A stretch of 64,000 nucleotides of DNA from Cladochytrium replicatum (GCA_025526935.1 JAHLKD010000142.1:1-64000), one strand, 5' to 3'. Positions 36,601 to 48,673 are shown, counted from the stretch's first letter. Numbers and translations: made by a program. The notes: generated by a model not told the origin, from the letters alone.

Positions 36601-38320
36601 TACACGCAGTTGTGGATCTGATATGTGAGCTGCAGTCGGGGTTTCTTTGAGATCAGGTTCCGATGCACAGTTCGCTTTTCTTTAATGGCAACCGTTGCTT
36701 CACCAGCGTATAACGCAAACTCGGATGCTCGACCGCATGCGCCAGCGGAAGAGCCCGAGTTCATTAATTTGTTGGGGCTGCACAACTATGTTTGTTCCCA
36801 AGGATAATGAGGACCAGGAGGAGGTCCAAAAGCCCGAAGACCGGAACGGCTCTTTATCTCCAGAAGGGCACATTTGCGTGCGAGGAGAGGCCGCGATCCT
36901 CTGCGCGAAGTATTCAGCAAGTATGATCGATTCAATCGTTGAGGCGAATGGATCTTCTTTTTCCGGAATTCAAATACCGCGGGGAAATACATTAAAGGTC
37001 GCAAAGATACCAAGTGTTCCATACGAAAGAGAACATGCTGGCGGAGATTCTGATGACGGATCAAGTCCTAACATTACTTCGGCTGACCATTGATCCGATT
37101 CGGAGGCTCCAGAGAACGCAAAACTAGAGACCAAGTGGGACAGCACGGAGAAGTGTTGAAACGGGCAGCTCAAGAGCTTGTCCAGCATCAACCCAACCCA
37201 GCGCTTCAATTCGTCCGGGAGCAAACAAAAGTGCATCCAAAGTTTGACGTTGCAAACTTCACCTTGCGAAAGCCAGAAGTTATTCGTAAACTTGCTGGAT
37301 ATGTAATCAAGGGCAAAACCCTTCTAAGCTCTACGTATATCTCTTCTACATTTGAACATATTAGAACTTCCTATTCAGCTATGATTTCTTTTGAGTTAAT
37401 TTCAAGGGACAGGAACGTCCTGAATTTCCAAATCGTGAAGAGATCATGTGCAAGCGTATGGAATCAGACAATTCATTCCAACGATGAACTGTGAGAAGGA
37501 TTTCCTACAAATGTTATTTTGATGGATGACACTTGGAAACGTCACCTTGGAAGGTCGGATACTGACGTTGCTATCTGTCCCGGCAATTCGCAAACTTGCC
37601 GCTATCTTCATCCAGCAAGATTACCCAAACGAAGTTGTTTGATCCAGAGAACGCAAGATTCCTGAAATTCCCTGTCAGCTCAAAAGAATGTGCAGACCTC
37701 GAACGTCAGTTTGACAAGGAAAGCTTGGTCGAGCTTTCCGAGCAAGTCGCAAGGTGTTTTCACTCGATTAATGGCACTGTGAACCTACACAAAACAAAGC
37801 TGATTAGCGATTTGCTCGCTATTGAACCCATAGTTGAGATTGACAAGGGAAGATGCGGAATTGATGGCTCTAAGATCGCGAAGGTTGATCCTCCCGACCC
37901 GACCCATTATCGATAAAGTATGCCGTTGACTCGGAGACCAGGAAAGTTGTCTTGAACAGCCAATACTACCACGGAGCGGGAACCGTTGGGCAGTTTTGGA
38001 ACGAACGGATATTGCCCGGGAATGTCGATGGTAAACAAACCATGGATGGTAGCGTGGAGGAAAACGACCCTTAAATATGATCAATCCGCGTCTCGGAAGC
38101 GCCGTTGACCTTTTGAACCCACCAATAGTACCAAAAGTTGACCATTTTTTGTTGAGAATGACACCGTGAACAAAACCAACGAAGATTAATGATTTGCTGT
38201 AGCTCAGAGAACAACGATGTTTGTCATATTATATTAAATAGCATTTAATTCATCAAGATTGACAGATCAACTCAAAGTCACGATAAACAAATCCTACTAA
38301 CAGTTCCCCGTTTGTATCCT
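36601..38320 (+). other. Unassigned ORF fragments
   Basis: Several plus-strand frames of 100-134 codons follow one another: 36695-37093, 37090-37494 and 37596-37916. A further piece near 37920-38070 reads NSQYYHGAGTVGQFWNERIL. Composition looks coding-like (for example VREQTKVHPKFDVANFTLRK and ECADLERQFDKESLVELSEQ). The frames do not join by clear introns, and I recognise no family. It may be an eroded gene, an old mobile-element body, or a rapidly evolving gene with frameshifts. Confidence 0.35.
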
Positions 38321-39718
38321 TTAGAGGACACTCACCCATAGCACCACCTTGGTCACCATCATGGTCATCCATTCACCACCATCGCGCTGCATTTCTGCGT
38401 ACACATAGCCAGCTCGTAGACCACGGGCCATCCATCGTGGAATCACTCCATCAGGCAACAGCGGGCAAGGTTTTCGTTCCTTGAAAGCGTACTCAATATT
38501 TCTGAAAAGTGAATGGTCAGGAAATATGCCAACACATCCGACCGAATTAACGTTTTCTCACCTCGCAAGGTTCAAGCACGTCGCATAATGCATATCCGTG
38601 TGTCGTTCCGCAACTTTAGAATACTTCTCCGCTATCGTACCACCCAGCTCCATACAATTGTATCCAAGAAATCGTGCTCTCAAGTAATCATTTTTCTCAG
38701 CTGCATGCATAGCAACAAGCTCGACCGCCACGGCCCCCGGCAGGAACGCCATTGCGAATCTCACGGTCTTGGGCAACACTTTGGATCCCTCCACGAACCA
38801 TTCTGCGACCTCAGCTTCGTCTTTCTCGATCGTAAACGTCTTCACCGCCGTCTCGAGCGTCTCTTTCGTCATCTCCACATCCCGAAACTTCTTAACATCC
38901 ATGTAACTTTTTATCCCAACCACGGTGCCAACCTCCATCCCGCGATCGAAAGCAAAGCACGCGCACACGAGCATAAAGTTGGTCACGAAGAAGAACATCG
39001 CCTCCTCGAACGGCAGCTCCTCCGCAACATAGTACCCAAGAATCTTGCTCTCCGAAATGCTCCACGTTCGCCTCGAAATCGCAATACGATCCACGACGCA
39101 GAGGTACATCGACGGCACGACCGTCGCGACCAAAACGCGTTTCCACCTTTTCACGATCGTGTCGCCCGCGTACCACCACAACAACGCGAAAACAGGGGAC
39201 ACCCACGCAAACACCATCCCAATGTAGAACAACCGCTCTTCCAAAACCACACAACCCACACCCGCAAAAGTCAAAAGCCCAAACATCGCCGCACCCCAGT
39301 TCTGCACCCTCCCGCCTTGTTTCCGAATAATTTCGGCCGGTTCCAACACACCGCGATCGAAACGCGTTATAAAGATCGTCCACATCCCGACGATGAACGT
39401 CTGGATCACGAAGAACGCGTACTCCTCGATGGGGATCAGACCGATGTAGCCCAGTGCACCCGGGCCGTACGACCACGCCCCGCGATGTACGACGTAGTTG
39501 TCCCATGGGGTCGTATAGAAGAGCGCGAGGAAGCTGAATGTTACGAGCTTGATGATCTCCGCGCGCGTGAAAAAGCGGTGAGTGAGTAGGATCAGCGCCA
39601 GCAATGGCGGGAAGGTCAAGTGGACATGGAAAGACCAATATGTAGAAGAGGAGAATGGGGGAAGAATTGAGGAGGAGTGGAGTGGCTCGACAGTCGCAAA
39701 CTTGGAATCGATCGACAT
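38321..39718 (-). CDS. CarR-type lycopene cyclase with degenerate phytoene-synthase remnant
   Basis: An integral membrane enzyme that turns lycopene ends into beta rings in carotenoid synthesis. Two exons (38562-39718, 38321-38501) give 445 residues. Two homologous membrane domains each carry the family's Glu pair: GLIPIEEYAFFVIQT and EELPFEEAMFFFVTN, with PWDNYVVHRGAWSY before the first. In zygomycete and ascomycete relatives (CarRP, AL-2) a phytoene synthase follows. Here residues about 285-445 begin like its start (LETAVKTF) and continue FVEGSKVLPKTVRFAMAFLPG, but the expected DDxxD aspartates are absent and the protein ends early. The cyclase half should work; the synthase half should not. 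The stop at 38321 follows a possible donor, so a further 3' exon is not fully excluded. Confidence 0.82.
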
Positions 39719-40308
39719 GATTGCTTCTGGATGCGAAGGATCGTCCGCTTAATTTCGGTCGTGGGAGTTATGGTTGTGGTCATGTTATGGTTTCGGCTTT
39801 GATTCGAAGCGCGTGTTTCAGGAGCCACAGGACTGTCTGTTTCAGCTATAAATACATGCTGAGAAGTGTTTTTGATTGGTGACTATGATGCTAAACTGGA
39901 TAATTTCCATGCAGAAAACTTTTCGAGCCGCTTCGCCAGTAAAATAAAAAATGAGGCTGTTGATATACAACCTGCGTTCTTCAGTTCATGTTTTCCACTG
40001 CTAAACCGAGCACCACCACAAGCGATTGAAGGTATATATAAAAGTGTAAAAGTGCAAAGAGAACAGCTACAATTGAACAAAATAGAGAAGTGAAAAACTT
40101 TGAAGTCAGGGTTGTTAGGATAAAATTAGTCACACTAAATTGTTAAACTTGAATAAGAGAAATGGAAAGGAAGGACGGTGTGGTTTTGTGATGCGCTTGT
40201 CCGCAATATTTGCAACAAATGTTCCTTCCAAAGAATCCACCAACACAAAAAGGGTATTTCACGTTTCCCGCTCATCCCATCGAGAAAAACTTGCAATCCG
40301 CACACATA
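39719..40308. other. Intergenic region
   Basis: AT-rich spacer between two minus-strand genes, presumably holding the cyclase promoter and the 3' end of the VASt gene. No gene is seen. Confidence 0.5.
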
Positions 40309-41801
40309 CTATCTTCCTCCATTTAGCACTCTCGTCTCTTCCATGTGCCTCATGACCTCTTTGATCTCCCCAACCGTCCAAATCATCACACCAAGCATCG
40401 CAAGGCACACTAGTGCAAGGATCACCGCAAGTACCGTCATGACCGCAACTGCATCTCGAGAATACAGATCAAGGAATCCTTCAGCAGCGACTGCACCCGC
40501 CCTCGCACCCACATCTGTGACGGCCACAACGTCCAACCTCGATGGCTTTCTCCTCCTTTTGTGTGGAGCCACCGCATTAGACGAGGCCCTCTGTGTCGAT
40601 GGATCCGCCACTTCAATCTCCTTCCACCTCGTCCTCCGTCTCCTCACCTTCTCCAATTCGACCTCAGGATCCTTTGCTGGTTCGTCGTCGGCAACTTCAT
40701 CTTTCCACCAGCTGTCATCAACATAATCCCCGCAAGTGTTCCCGCCGCCCTCCACTGCCTTCAAATAGGATCCGAGCGCCCCGTAGTAATCCATGACTTT
40801 CCCGCGCACCGCACTTGGAATCGTTGCACGCGCGATCCAGCTCGCCTTGGCTCCTTTCGTAAACTCCACCCGTGCGTACACGCGAGCACGAGATGTAGAT
40901 GCACCGGCGGCCATCAGGCAGATCCGTGCGACGGTGACAAATTCATCGCCGAAAGGTGCGTCGGGTGTTACAGATCGAGACTCGATGCAGAGCGATGAAG
41001 ATGTAGTGGCGACGATGCGGTCGGTTACGTTTGTCAATACGCCGGCGGCGAGCACCGGTACAGTGTATTTCATGGTGCGGGAGGTTTCGGGAAGCGGGTT
41101 AGAAGGAGGAGTGGTGGTTGGATTTGACCATTCTGAAGTAAGGACGTAGTTCTTCGCTCCCTATTGAACGAATTTAACGTTAGTATGCTTGGCTCAAGCT
41201 GTTACATAGTACTGTATACCTGTGAATCTTCAAGGAATCGCCGACGGAATGTTCGCGCAGTGGAACCCCCGTCTGATGGAGGATCCGGTGAAAACAGGAA
41301 GAGCACCAGCGATCGAAAGGAGACAGAAAATTGTGAATCAGAGATGAGAGACCACTGCGGATCGGCGGTTGCAGGTAACGAAGATGGATCAAAACCGCAA
41401 GTACAAGATTTTGTAACCGTTGGTGTCAGCGGCGAGTCCGGGTCCGAAGATGGCAATGATTCCGGTGTCGATGACCTATTTGGTGCTGTTTTCACTTTGA
41501 CAGGCATGTTGATGTTCGATGCTGGAGAGGGAAACTCTTTGAGCGGGATTCTCTCGTGAGATCGAGCGTGCGGGATCGAGTTCGAGCGGCGAGGTGGGGA
41601 TGGTCGGGTTGGTGATCGTGGAGGATTTGTTGTTATGGTTGTTGTTGCTGGAGGTGGGATGTTCAACGTCTCGATGTGATTTGAGATGATTTGGGGCTAG
41701 GGAAATAAAACAATGGGTTCGATTTTCAGCGGCATTCGTCCTGATTAGTCATGGTAAGCTACCTCCTTGAGCTTGAGCGACGAAGAAAAGAACGCCAGCA
41801 T
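40309..41801 (-). CDS. VASt-domain membrane protein (Lam/GRAMD1-like)
   Basis: VASt (StART-like) domains move sterol at contact sites between the ER and other membranes. Three exons join to 455 residues: 41763-41801 (MLAFFSSSLKLKE), 41220-41696 and 40309-41160. After a Ser/Thr/Pro-rich N-terminus, the VASt domain runs from SFRSLVLFLFSPD through RTFRRRFLEDSQ and TMKYTVPVLAAG to GKVMDYYGALGSYL. A basic, acidic-flanked linker (VRRRRTRWKEIE, PHKRRRKPSR) leads to one C-terminal membrane helix (VLAVILALVCLAMLGVMIW), as in tail-anchored Lam proteins. The usual GRAM domain is absent; the short first exon leaves no room for it. The assignment is by pattern and is fairly good. Confidence 0.75.
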
Positions 41802-42805
41802 TGCGTGAGTAGAGCGGGGAGAAGCACTTCAGCTGGGACGGGAATTGAAATTTTCAGAGCTTCGCGACTCGAGGGATATTTATTTGGTTTAGTTTTAGGG
41901 GGTGCGTGAATTTGATGATGGAAATGAACAGGGTTGTTTTGATTGTTTGTGGGACGATGGCGGCCGGGACTACGCAAAAACAACACCACTTTGCAAGAGT
42001 TGCCTTTCTGGGACATGGCGTGTTGGGGGTCGGAATGGAGGTAGGGTGTTGGCCATCCGGGCGGAACAGCGCGCTGAAGAGATGCTGCTCGCTTTGCTTG
42101 CGTTCGTGGAGCTAGAGCTGCCAATGAGGTAGCTCTCTAATGCCTTCCGGCCATCCGGTTGTTCCGGGAGACACTTCATCAGTGTCTCGGCTGACATATC
42201 TTTTGACTTGTGTCTGTTATTTTTCCGTTCCATATATTAACGAACTGATCATCTATCTGGACATTGTTTCTATAATCTTACTGCCTCAATGACAAGACAA
42301 TTGCACATAGTAGGGAGCAAACTCGGGTCCGATCCTCAAATTTGGCAAGCGAGTGGTTGATTTGATGGTGCAGGGGTCACAGCCGAACCCCGATTGCATG
42401 TAGCATCAGATGACATTCTAAGTCTGTCAATGACAACCGGCCCCTTCATCCAGCGAAAATTTATCACTTCTAAAAATTGGGAAGGGGAGCAAAAATTGTT
42501 GGTAAAGCTCCTGATGGTTGGTGGCGATCGTTCAACACTCAAAGCACTGTTGGCAAGAAAGGTACGCTTTACTAGTCAATTTCACACACAAAAGCTCGCA
42601 TACATCAAAACCTTGTCACAAACAACAAAGAGGTCTCACAGTTTAGTAAATCGAGAAACGTGAAAAATAACGGGAAGCCTCGCATCCGCCCGTCTGTGTG
42701 AATCGACATCCATTGCATAAGCATCCAGCTTGGCAAAATAGCACCCCCAAGCGGCATGAGTAGGCACAATCTGTGCAATCCACAGATTTTCCCCGTCGGG
42801 GACTT
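41802..42805. other. Intergenic region
   Basis: About 1 kb between the VASt gene and the membrane-protein array. Short frames occur on both strands without domains or splice support. No RNA gene is recognised. Confidence 0.5.
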
Positions 42806-43898
42806 TCATGCTGGCACTTTTTTGCCGGCAAGGCTGGGGTCGGTTGTGTAAACGTACTGCACGGCAGGTTGAGCCTGTGCAGCAGGGGAGGGAGCGGGGG
42901 CAGCATTATACGGCGGATAGTAAGGAGGCGCCGTAGTCGCGGGAGCACCGGTGTAGCTAGCCAAAGGAGGCGGAGCACCTCCGTTCACGGCAGGAGCAGC
43001 GTTGTAGCCAGTGTAACTGGCTAACGGCGGCGGAGCTTGGTAACCACCACTTTGGACTGCGGGTGATGCGTAAGCTTGATGAGTTCCGGGCTGAGGGGCG
43101 GAAACCGGAGTGTAGCCGGGATACGGCGCAATCGGCGGCTGATTCTGAACAGTCGGCTGATTCACTCGCCCACCCGATGGTTGGTGAATATTCTGTGAAA
43201 AGAGATAAGCTGCATTCAGCAACTTTGAAGTGGTTTATGCGCTTATATGCTCAGAAATTGAACTTACGATGGACCAAATCCTATTAGCGAAGTACACGAC
43301 AAACAGTGCGCCAACGAACGAGACAGCCAATATGCCCCCGCCGGCACGGATGCCGCCTGTTCCTAACAAGAATACGGAGAGAACCAAGAGGATAATAGTG
43401 CCGATCAGCGATGCCCCAGTAAAGTATACGAAGACGTTGTCAGGATGAAAGGCAGGTCTCCCGTCAACCCACTTTTGCCTGATGGGGATCAAAAAAGCCG
43501 GAGTTCAATAACCGAAAGTAACAAAGTCGCAAACTAATATCCATACCTCCAGCGCATGATCGGTATGGTCAAGCCTATGGCTACAACATGGGCAAGTACA
43601 ACTAGCAGGTAGAAAATCATGTCGAGTACAATCAGATACAGCAACCCATCCTCGGCGAGAAGCGAACAGATATCTCTGCACGAAAGTGTCACAACAGTGA
43701 ACCTATAAGAAGGCAAGATCTCAATAATTCGCTCTTTGAAATCGATATGAATCAATACCTGTATGAGAAGTAACCTGCAAAAGCTAGCGCTCCAACTCTG
43801 TACATCCAAACGAGCCAACGGACAGTGCCGAGGGTCCCATCGGACTTTCCGCGAGAGAACGTTCGTCGCCACAATACGTTGTCCCTTGACGTTGACAT
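42806..43898 (-). CDS. Multi-span membrane protein, family copy B
   Basis: Four exons (43759-43898, 43547-43702, 43268-43478, 42806-43192) join to 297 residues. Exon 1 has RRTFSRGKSDGTLGTVRWLV, the family signature, then the first hydrophobic segment. Exons 2 and 3 supply the remaining membrane segments around IPIMRWR/QKWVDGRPAFHPD. The fourth exon is a Pro/Tyr/Ala-rich cytosolic tail with repeated ASYTG and PPYYPPYN units, which look like ligands for WW-type domains. The function is unknown. Unlike copies A and F, this group (B-D) has the NIHQPSGGR start of exon 4. Confidence 0.85.
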
Positions 43899-44479
43899 GA
43901 TGAAGAGGAAAAGTTTGAAGCTGTGCCATCGGCGAGAAGAACTTAAACATCACAGGCACAAATTTTATCTTTGTTTAACAAGAGATTAACTTACTCTAAC
44001 TCTATTACTTGTGAATTTCTCACAAAGAACATGCCGACTCGGGAAGCAATCCAATGCCCGCGAAAAGAAACTTATAGCATAGCAAGGGACGACCAATCGT
44101 CAACTGGACCGATCCGACTGGGACGTCAAAACCGAATGCAAACTTAAACACAGCAGCTTGCGACTTCTGCGAGAACTGACACCTACTCTGAAGTCAGCGT
44201 AAGAAGAGCCAGGACGTGCTGCAAGATATTGTATTGACATACGACTTGAAACTTTACGAAAACTGTTTAAAGAGGTCAGCTGCAGAGTTTTGGGTTGGTA
44301 AACCATGAGACTCTTGTTCAGGCCATCCGGAAAAAATGCACGTGCCATCGAGAATCGACTTGCATGTCAATGACTCGGACCATTCCCAAAGGATGGCACA
44401 AAAACGCAAACGCCAACCCGGCGTGCGCCGCCCATACGCATACGTGGCTCTCAAACTGTTCACATACTGCACGAACTTT

Positions 44480-45557
44480 CTACGCAGGAACCGTTTTGCC
44501 CGCAAGGCTGGGGTCGGTCGTGTAAACATACTGCATCGCAGGTTGAGCCGGCGCTGCAAGCGAAGGAGATGGAGCAGCATTATACGGCGGATAGTAAGGG
44601 GGCGCCGTAGTCGTGGGAGCACCGGTGTAGCTAGCCAAAGGAGGCGGAGCACCTCCGTTCACGGCAGGAGCAGCGTTGTAGCCAGTGTAACTGGCTAACG
44701 GCGGCGGAGCTTGGTAACCACCACTTTGGGCTGCGGGTGATGCGTAAGCTTGATACGTTCCGGGCTGAGGGGCGGAAACCGGAGTGTAGCCGGGATACGG
44801 GGGCGGCTGATTCTGTACAGTCGGATGATTCACTCGCCCACCCGATGGTTGGTGAATATTCTGTGAAAAGAGAGAAGCTGCATTCAGCAACTTTGAAGTG
44901 GTTTATGCGCTTATATGCTCAGAAACTGAACTTACGATGGACCAAATCCTATTAGCGAAGTACACGACAAACAGTGCGCCAACGAACGAGACAGCCAATA
45001 TGCCCCCGCCGGCACGGATGTTGCCTCTTCCCACCCAGTATACGGAGAGAACCAAGAGGATAATAGTGCCGATCAGCGATGCCCCAGTAAAGTATACGAA
45101 GACGTTGTCAGGATGAAAGGCAGGTCTCCCGTCAACCCACTGTTGCCTGATGGGGATCAAAAAGCCGGAGTTCAATAACCGAAAGCAACACAGTCGCGAA
45201 GCAATATCGATACCTCCAGCGCATGATCGGTATGGTCAAGCCTATGGCTACTACGTGGGCAAGTACAGCTAGCAAGTAGAAAATCATGGTGATTATAAAA
45301 GAATATGGGACCTCCTGGACGAGACGCCGACAGATATGTCTGCATGTAAGTGACGCAACAGTGAAGCTATAAGAAGGGCAAGATCTCAATAATTCGCTCT
45401 TCGAAATCGATATGAATCAATACGTGTATGAGAAGTAACCTGCAAAAGCTAGTGCTCCAACTCTGTACATCCAAACGAGCCAACGGAGAGTGTCGAGGGT
45501 CCCATCGGACTTTCCGCGAGAGAACGTTTGTCGCCACAGTACGTTGTCCGTTGACAT
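44480..45557 (-). CDS. Multi-span membrane protein, family copy C
   Basis: Four exons (45424-45557, 45214-45366, 44936-45146, 44480-44860) join to 292 residues. It is the closest relative of copy B. Exon 3 is almost identical (DGRPAFHPDNVFVYFTGASL), while exon 2 differs more (RRLVQEVPYSFIITMIFYLL), so the segments have diverged unevenly. The tail has the same ASYTG and PPYYPPYN units and ends in DPSLAGKTVPA. The two residues after MST in copy B are missing. Both genes look intact. Confidence 0.85.
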
Positions 45558-46098
45558 GATGAAGAGGAAATGTTTGAAGCTGTGCCATCAGCGAGAAGAA
45601 CTTAAACATCACAGGCACAAATTTTATCTTTGTTTAACAAGAGATTAACTTTTAGCCCGTCTCGGGAAGCAATCCAATGCCCGCGAAAAGAAACTTATAG
45701 CATAGCAAGGGATGACCAATCGTCAACGGGCCGATCCGACTGGGACGTCAAAACCGAATGCAAACTTGAACGTAGCTTGCGACTTCTGCCAGAACTGACA
45801 GCTACTCTGAAGTCAGCGTAAGAAGAGCCAGGACGTGCTGCAAGATATTGTATTGACATACGACTTGAAACTTTACGAAAACTGTTTAAAGAGGTCAGCT
45901 GCAGAGTTTTGGGTTGGTACAACATGAGACTCTTGTTCAGCCCGTCAGGAAAAATGCAAATGCCATCGAGGGTCAACATTCATGTAAATGACTCGGACCA
46001 TTCCCAAAGGATGGCACAAAAACGAAAACGCCAACCCGGCGTGCGCTGTCCATAAGCATACGTGGCTCTCAGACTGTTCATATTACCGCACGAACTTT

Positions 46099-47162
46099 CT
46101 ACGCAGGAACCGTTTTGCCCGCAAGGCTGGGGTCGGTCGTGTAAACATACTGCATCGCAGGTTGAGCTGGTGCTGCAAGCGAAGGAGCTGGAGCAGCATT
46201 ATACGGCGGATAGTAAGGAGGCGCCGTAGTCGCGGGAGCACCGGTGTAGCTCGCCAAAGGAGGCGGAGCACCTCCGTTCACGGCAGGAGCAGCGTTGTAG
46301 CCAGTGTAACTGGCTAAAGGCGGCGGAGCTTGGTAGCCACCACTTTGGGCTGCGGGTGATGCGTAAGCTTGATACGTTCCGGGCTGAGGGGCGGAAACCG
46401 GAGTGTAGCCGGGATACGGGGCTGTCGGTGCTTGATACTGAATGGCTGGTTGAGTGACAGTCATTCGTCCACCCGATGGTTGGTGAATATTCTAAACAAC
46501 AATTACTAAAAAAACCTTAAGCCTTTCTTTTTGAGAACTTACGATTGACCAGAGCCGATGGACAAAAAATGCGACAAACGCTCCGCCAACAACCGCAAAG
46601 GTCATATCGAGCCCGCCTCCAAAGGTATTTCTGAATACGAAAAGATAAATCGATTGCACCAAGAAGATGATCGGGTTGATCGCGGCAACGGCAGTAAAAT
46701 ACGCGAACACAATGTCAGGATGAAAAGCCGGTCGTCCATCAATCCATTGTTGCCTGTTGAATCAGAATTATTGGGCTTGGCAAACAGATGCACGCAGTCC
46801 AAGACATTCTTACCGCCAGCGCATGATAGGTATGGTGAGGCCTATGGCCACAACATGTCCAATGATAATCAATATATGGAACAAAAAGTCGATAACGGTG
46901 AGATAAAGAACGCCGTCCTCGGCCGCGGATCCACAGAACTGGATGCATATTTGAACCAAACCGCTAAAGCTACGCAAGGATGGTGAGATCGTGAAATCCA
47001 TCGTCCAAACATTCCAAGTCACCTCCATAAAAAGTAGCCTGCCAAACCGAGTGCGCCGAATCTGTACATCCAAACTAGTAGACGGAGAGTGCCGAGTGTC
47101 CCATCGGTCTTGCCCCGAGAGAAAGTTCGGCGCAAGAGAACGTTGTCGTTGGAGGAAACCAT
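46099..47162 (-). CDS. Multi-span membrane protein, family copy D
   Basis: Four exons (47023-47162, 46814-46969, 46543-46753, 46099-46491) join to 299 residues. Exon 1 (RRTFSRGKTDGTLGTLRLLV) and the membrane exons are clearly diverged from B and C: exon 3 reads AFHPDIVFAYFTAVAAIN and LFVFRNTFGGGLDMTF. Exon 4, by contrast, is nearly the same as that of copy C, which points to gene conversion or a duplication boundary within the gene. The tail carries the same repeats and DPSLAGKTVPA end. Confidence 0.85.
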
Positions 47163-47499
47163 GATCAGAACCGTGCCATCAGGAGAAAATTTGGGTTTTT
47201 TGACTTTGATGCGATAAATTTAGCAACTTTGTAACATGTAGCAACCACCAACTTTGTAACATGAACACCAAGTCCTAACGAGCACAGCTCAATGGTTTAC
47301 TCTAATCTTTGAAAGAGCTGGCTCTTATGATACGTTTGGGACTGGAGCAGCCTTTCTTTCGAGATTGTGATCGTTTGTGCAGACTCATTTCACAACCGTT
47401 TGAGCAGGTGGAGGTGTGGGGTTTGTAGGGGCAGGTGTAGCAGGTGGACTTGCGACATAGACTAGATTCGTGCTTGGAGTTGCCCCTCGATCATAGCCC

Positions 47500-48429
47500 T
47501 TAATGGGCGGCGAACTGGCATGGGCCCACATGGACTCCTCCATCATGCACCGGGTAGCCTCCATACTGCACGACTGGTGGGGCGTATGCTTGATAGCCAG
47601 CCGGGGTCGAAAGAACAGGTGTGTATGGCGTGTGTGGACCGTTTGGTGGTGGATACTGGACGAGGGGCTGCACTGCCGATGACGTAACACCAGTTTCATT
47701 GACTGCAGGCTGATGAATGTTCTGTATCGTTACATCCGCATTTGAGTACATCATCATTGAGTAAGCCTCGAATTTGCAATCTGATGTGCCTTACAATAGA
47801 CCAAATCCGATTCACGAGGTACGAGACAAACATTCCTCCTACGACAGACGTAACCAAGATGCCGGAGCCGGAGCGGATGGCAGCAGTCTCTAGAAAGTAC
47901 ACCGAACACGCCACAAGGAGGATCACCACGATCACGGAAACAAGAGTGAAGCGAAGGAACAAGGCATCCGGATGGAACGGGGTGCGTGCCCCAATGGGCA
48001 TTTGGTACACTCTGATCCACTGTTGTCTGCAACTCCCAAGAGTTCGGAAAAATTTGTTCACAATGCTGGAGCCTTACCTCCAGCCCATGATACCGATTGT
48101 CAGCCCAATGCTCGTAAGATGCCCAACGACCAACAACGCCCCAAATAGAATGTCGATAACATAAAGGTACAGATATCCCTCTTCGGCAGCATAATCGCAA
48201 TAGGTGGCGCACGATATAGAAGTTCTTGTGAAGCTTCATTGTTGTGAGGTCAGACCAGGAAATAGAGAAATGTGTCTGCCTACACCCAGGCTGAGTAGGT
48301 TGCGAACAAAAGCGCTCCCTCCCTGTACATCCAGATCAGCAGACGGAGCGAATTTAGCGTGCCATCAGTCTTGCCGCGAGAGAATGTTCGTCGCCAAGTT
48401 GACTTGTCTTGTGAGGTAGCAGACATCAT
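47500..48429 (-). CDS. Multi-span membrane protein, family copy E (tail frameshifted)
   Basis: Four exons (48284-48429, 48078-48233, 47795-48026, 47500-47721) give 251 residues. Exon 1 has RRTFSRGKTDGTLNSLRLLI; exon 2 has YCDYAAEEGYLYLYVIDIL; exon 3 is longer (VYQMPIGARTPFHPDALFLR). The tail starts NIHQPAVNETG and runs to QYGGYPVHDGG before stopping at 47500. A family-like tail end (KGYDRGATPSTNLVYVASPP) continues in another frame to 47385. A one-base shift in exon 4 has probably cut the tail short, either in the genome or as a sequencing error. The membrane part is intact. Confidence 0.75.
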
Positions 48430-48673
48430 GGTAAGAATGTTTTTTGGATGAGATCAGCGATGGCTGATTATGTTTTGTGGGTTAGTTTTTGAAACTTTGA
48501 TGTGAAACTCTGGACCAAGAATAGACGAAACAGAAATTTATTACCAAAATCGGATTGGATAAATACACTGAGAATCGCTACCAACGGTGGGGCATCGTAG
48601 TATTCTTGTCAAGGGGATAACTTTTATAACAATTTAACAATGCGCAAGACCCAGTTTTATCGTTCGAACTAAT

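Larger units (their letters stand above)
42806..46098. repeat. Tandem ~1.6-kb gene duplication units
   Basis: Two adjacent units, 42806-44479 and 44480-46098, each hold one membrane-protein gene (B, C) plus about 550 bases of upstream DNA. The non-coding parts match closely too, for example AATCCAATGCCCGCGAAAAG near 44048 and 45670, and ACTCGGACCATTCCCAAAGG near 44375 and 45990. Start codons of B and C are 1659 bases apart. The last exons of C and D are also nearly the same, so the duplication boundary falls inside or beside exon 4. Unequal crossing-over is the simplest cause. Confidence 0.85.

Noticed and set aside
38513-39589. 358-codon plus-strand frame
   Set aside because: Arg/His-rich antisense of the lycopene cyclase, which has clear motifs on the other strand.
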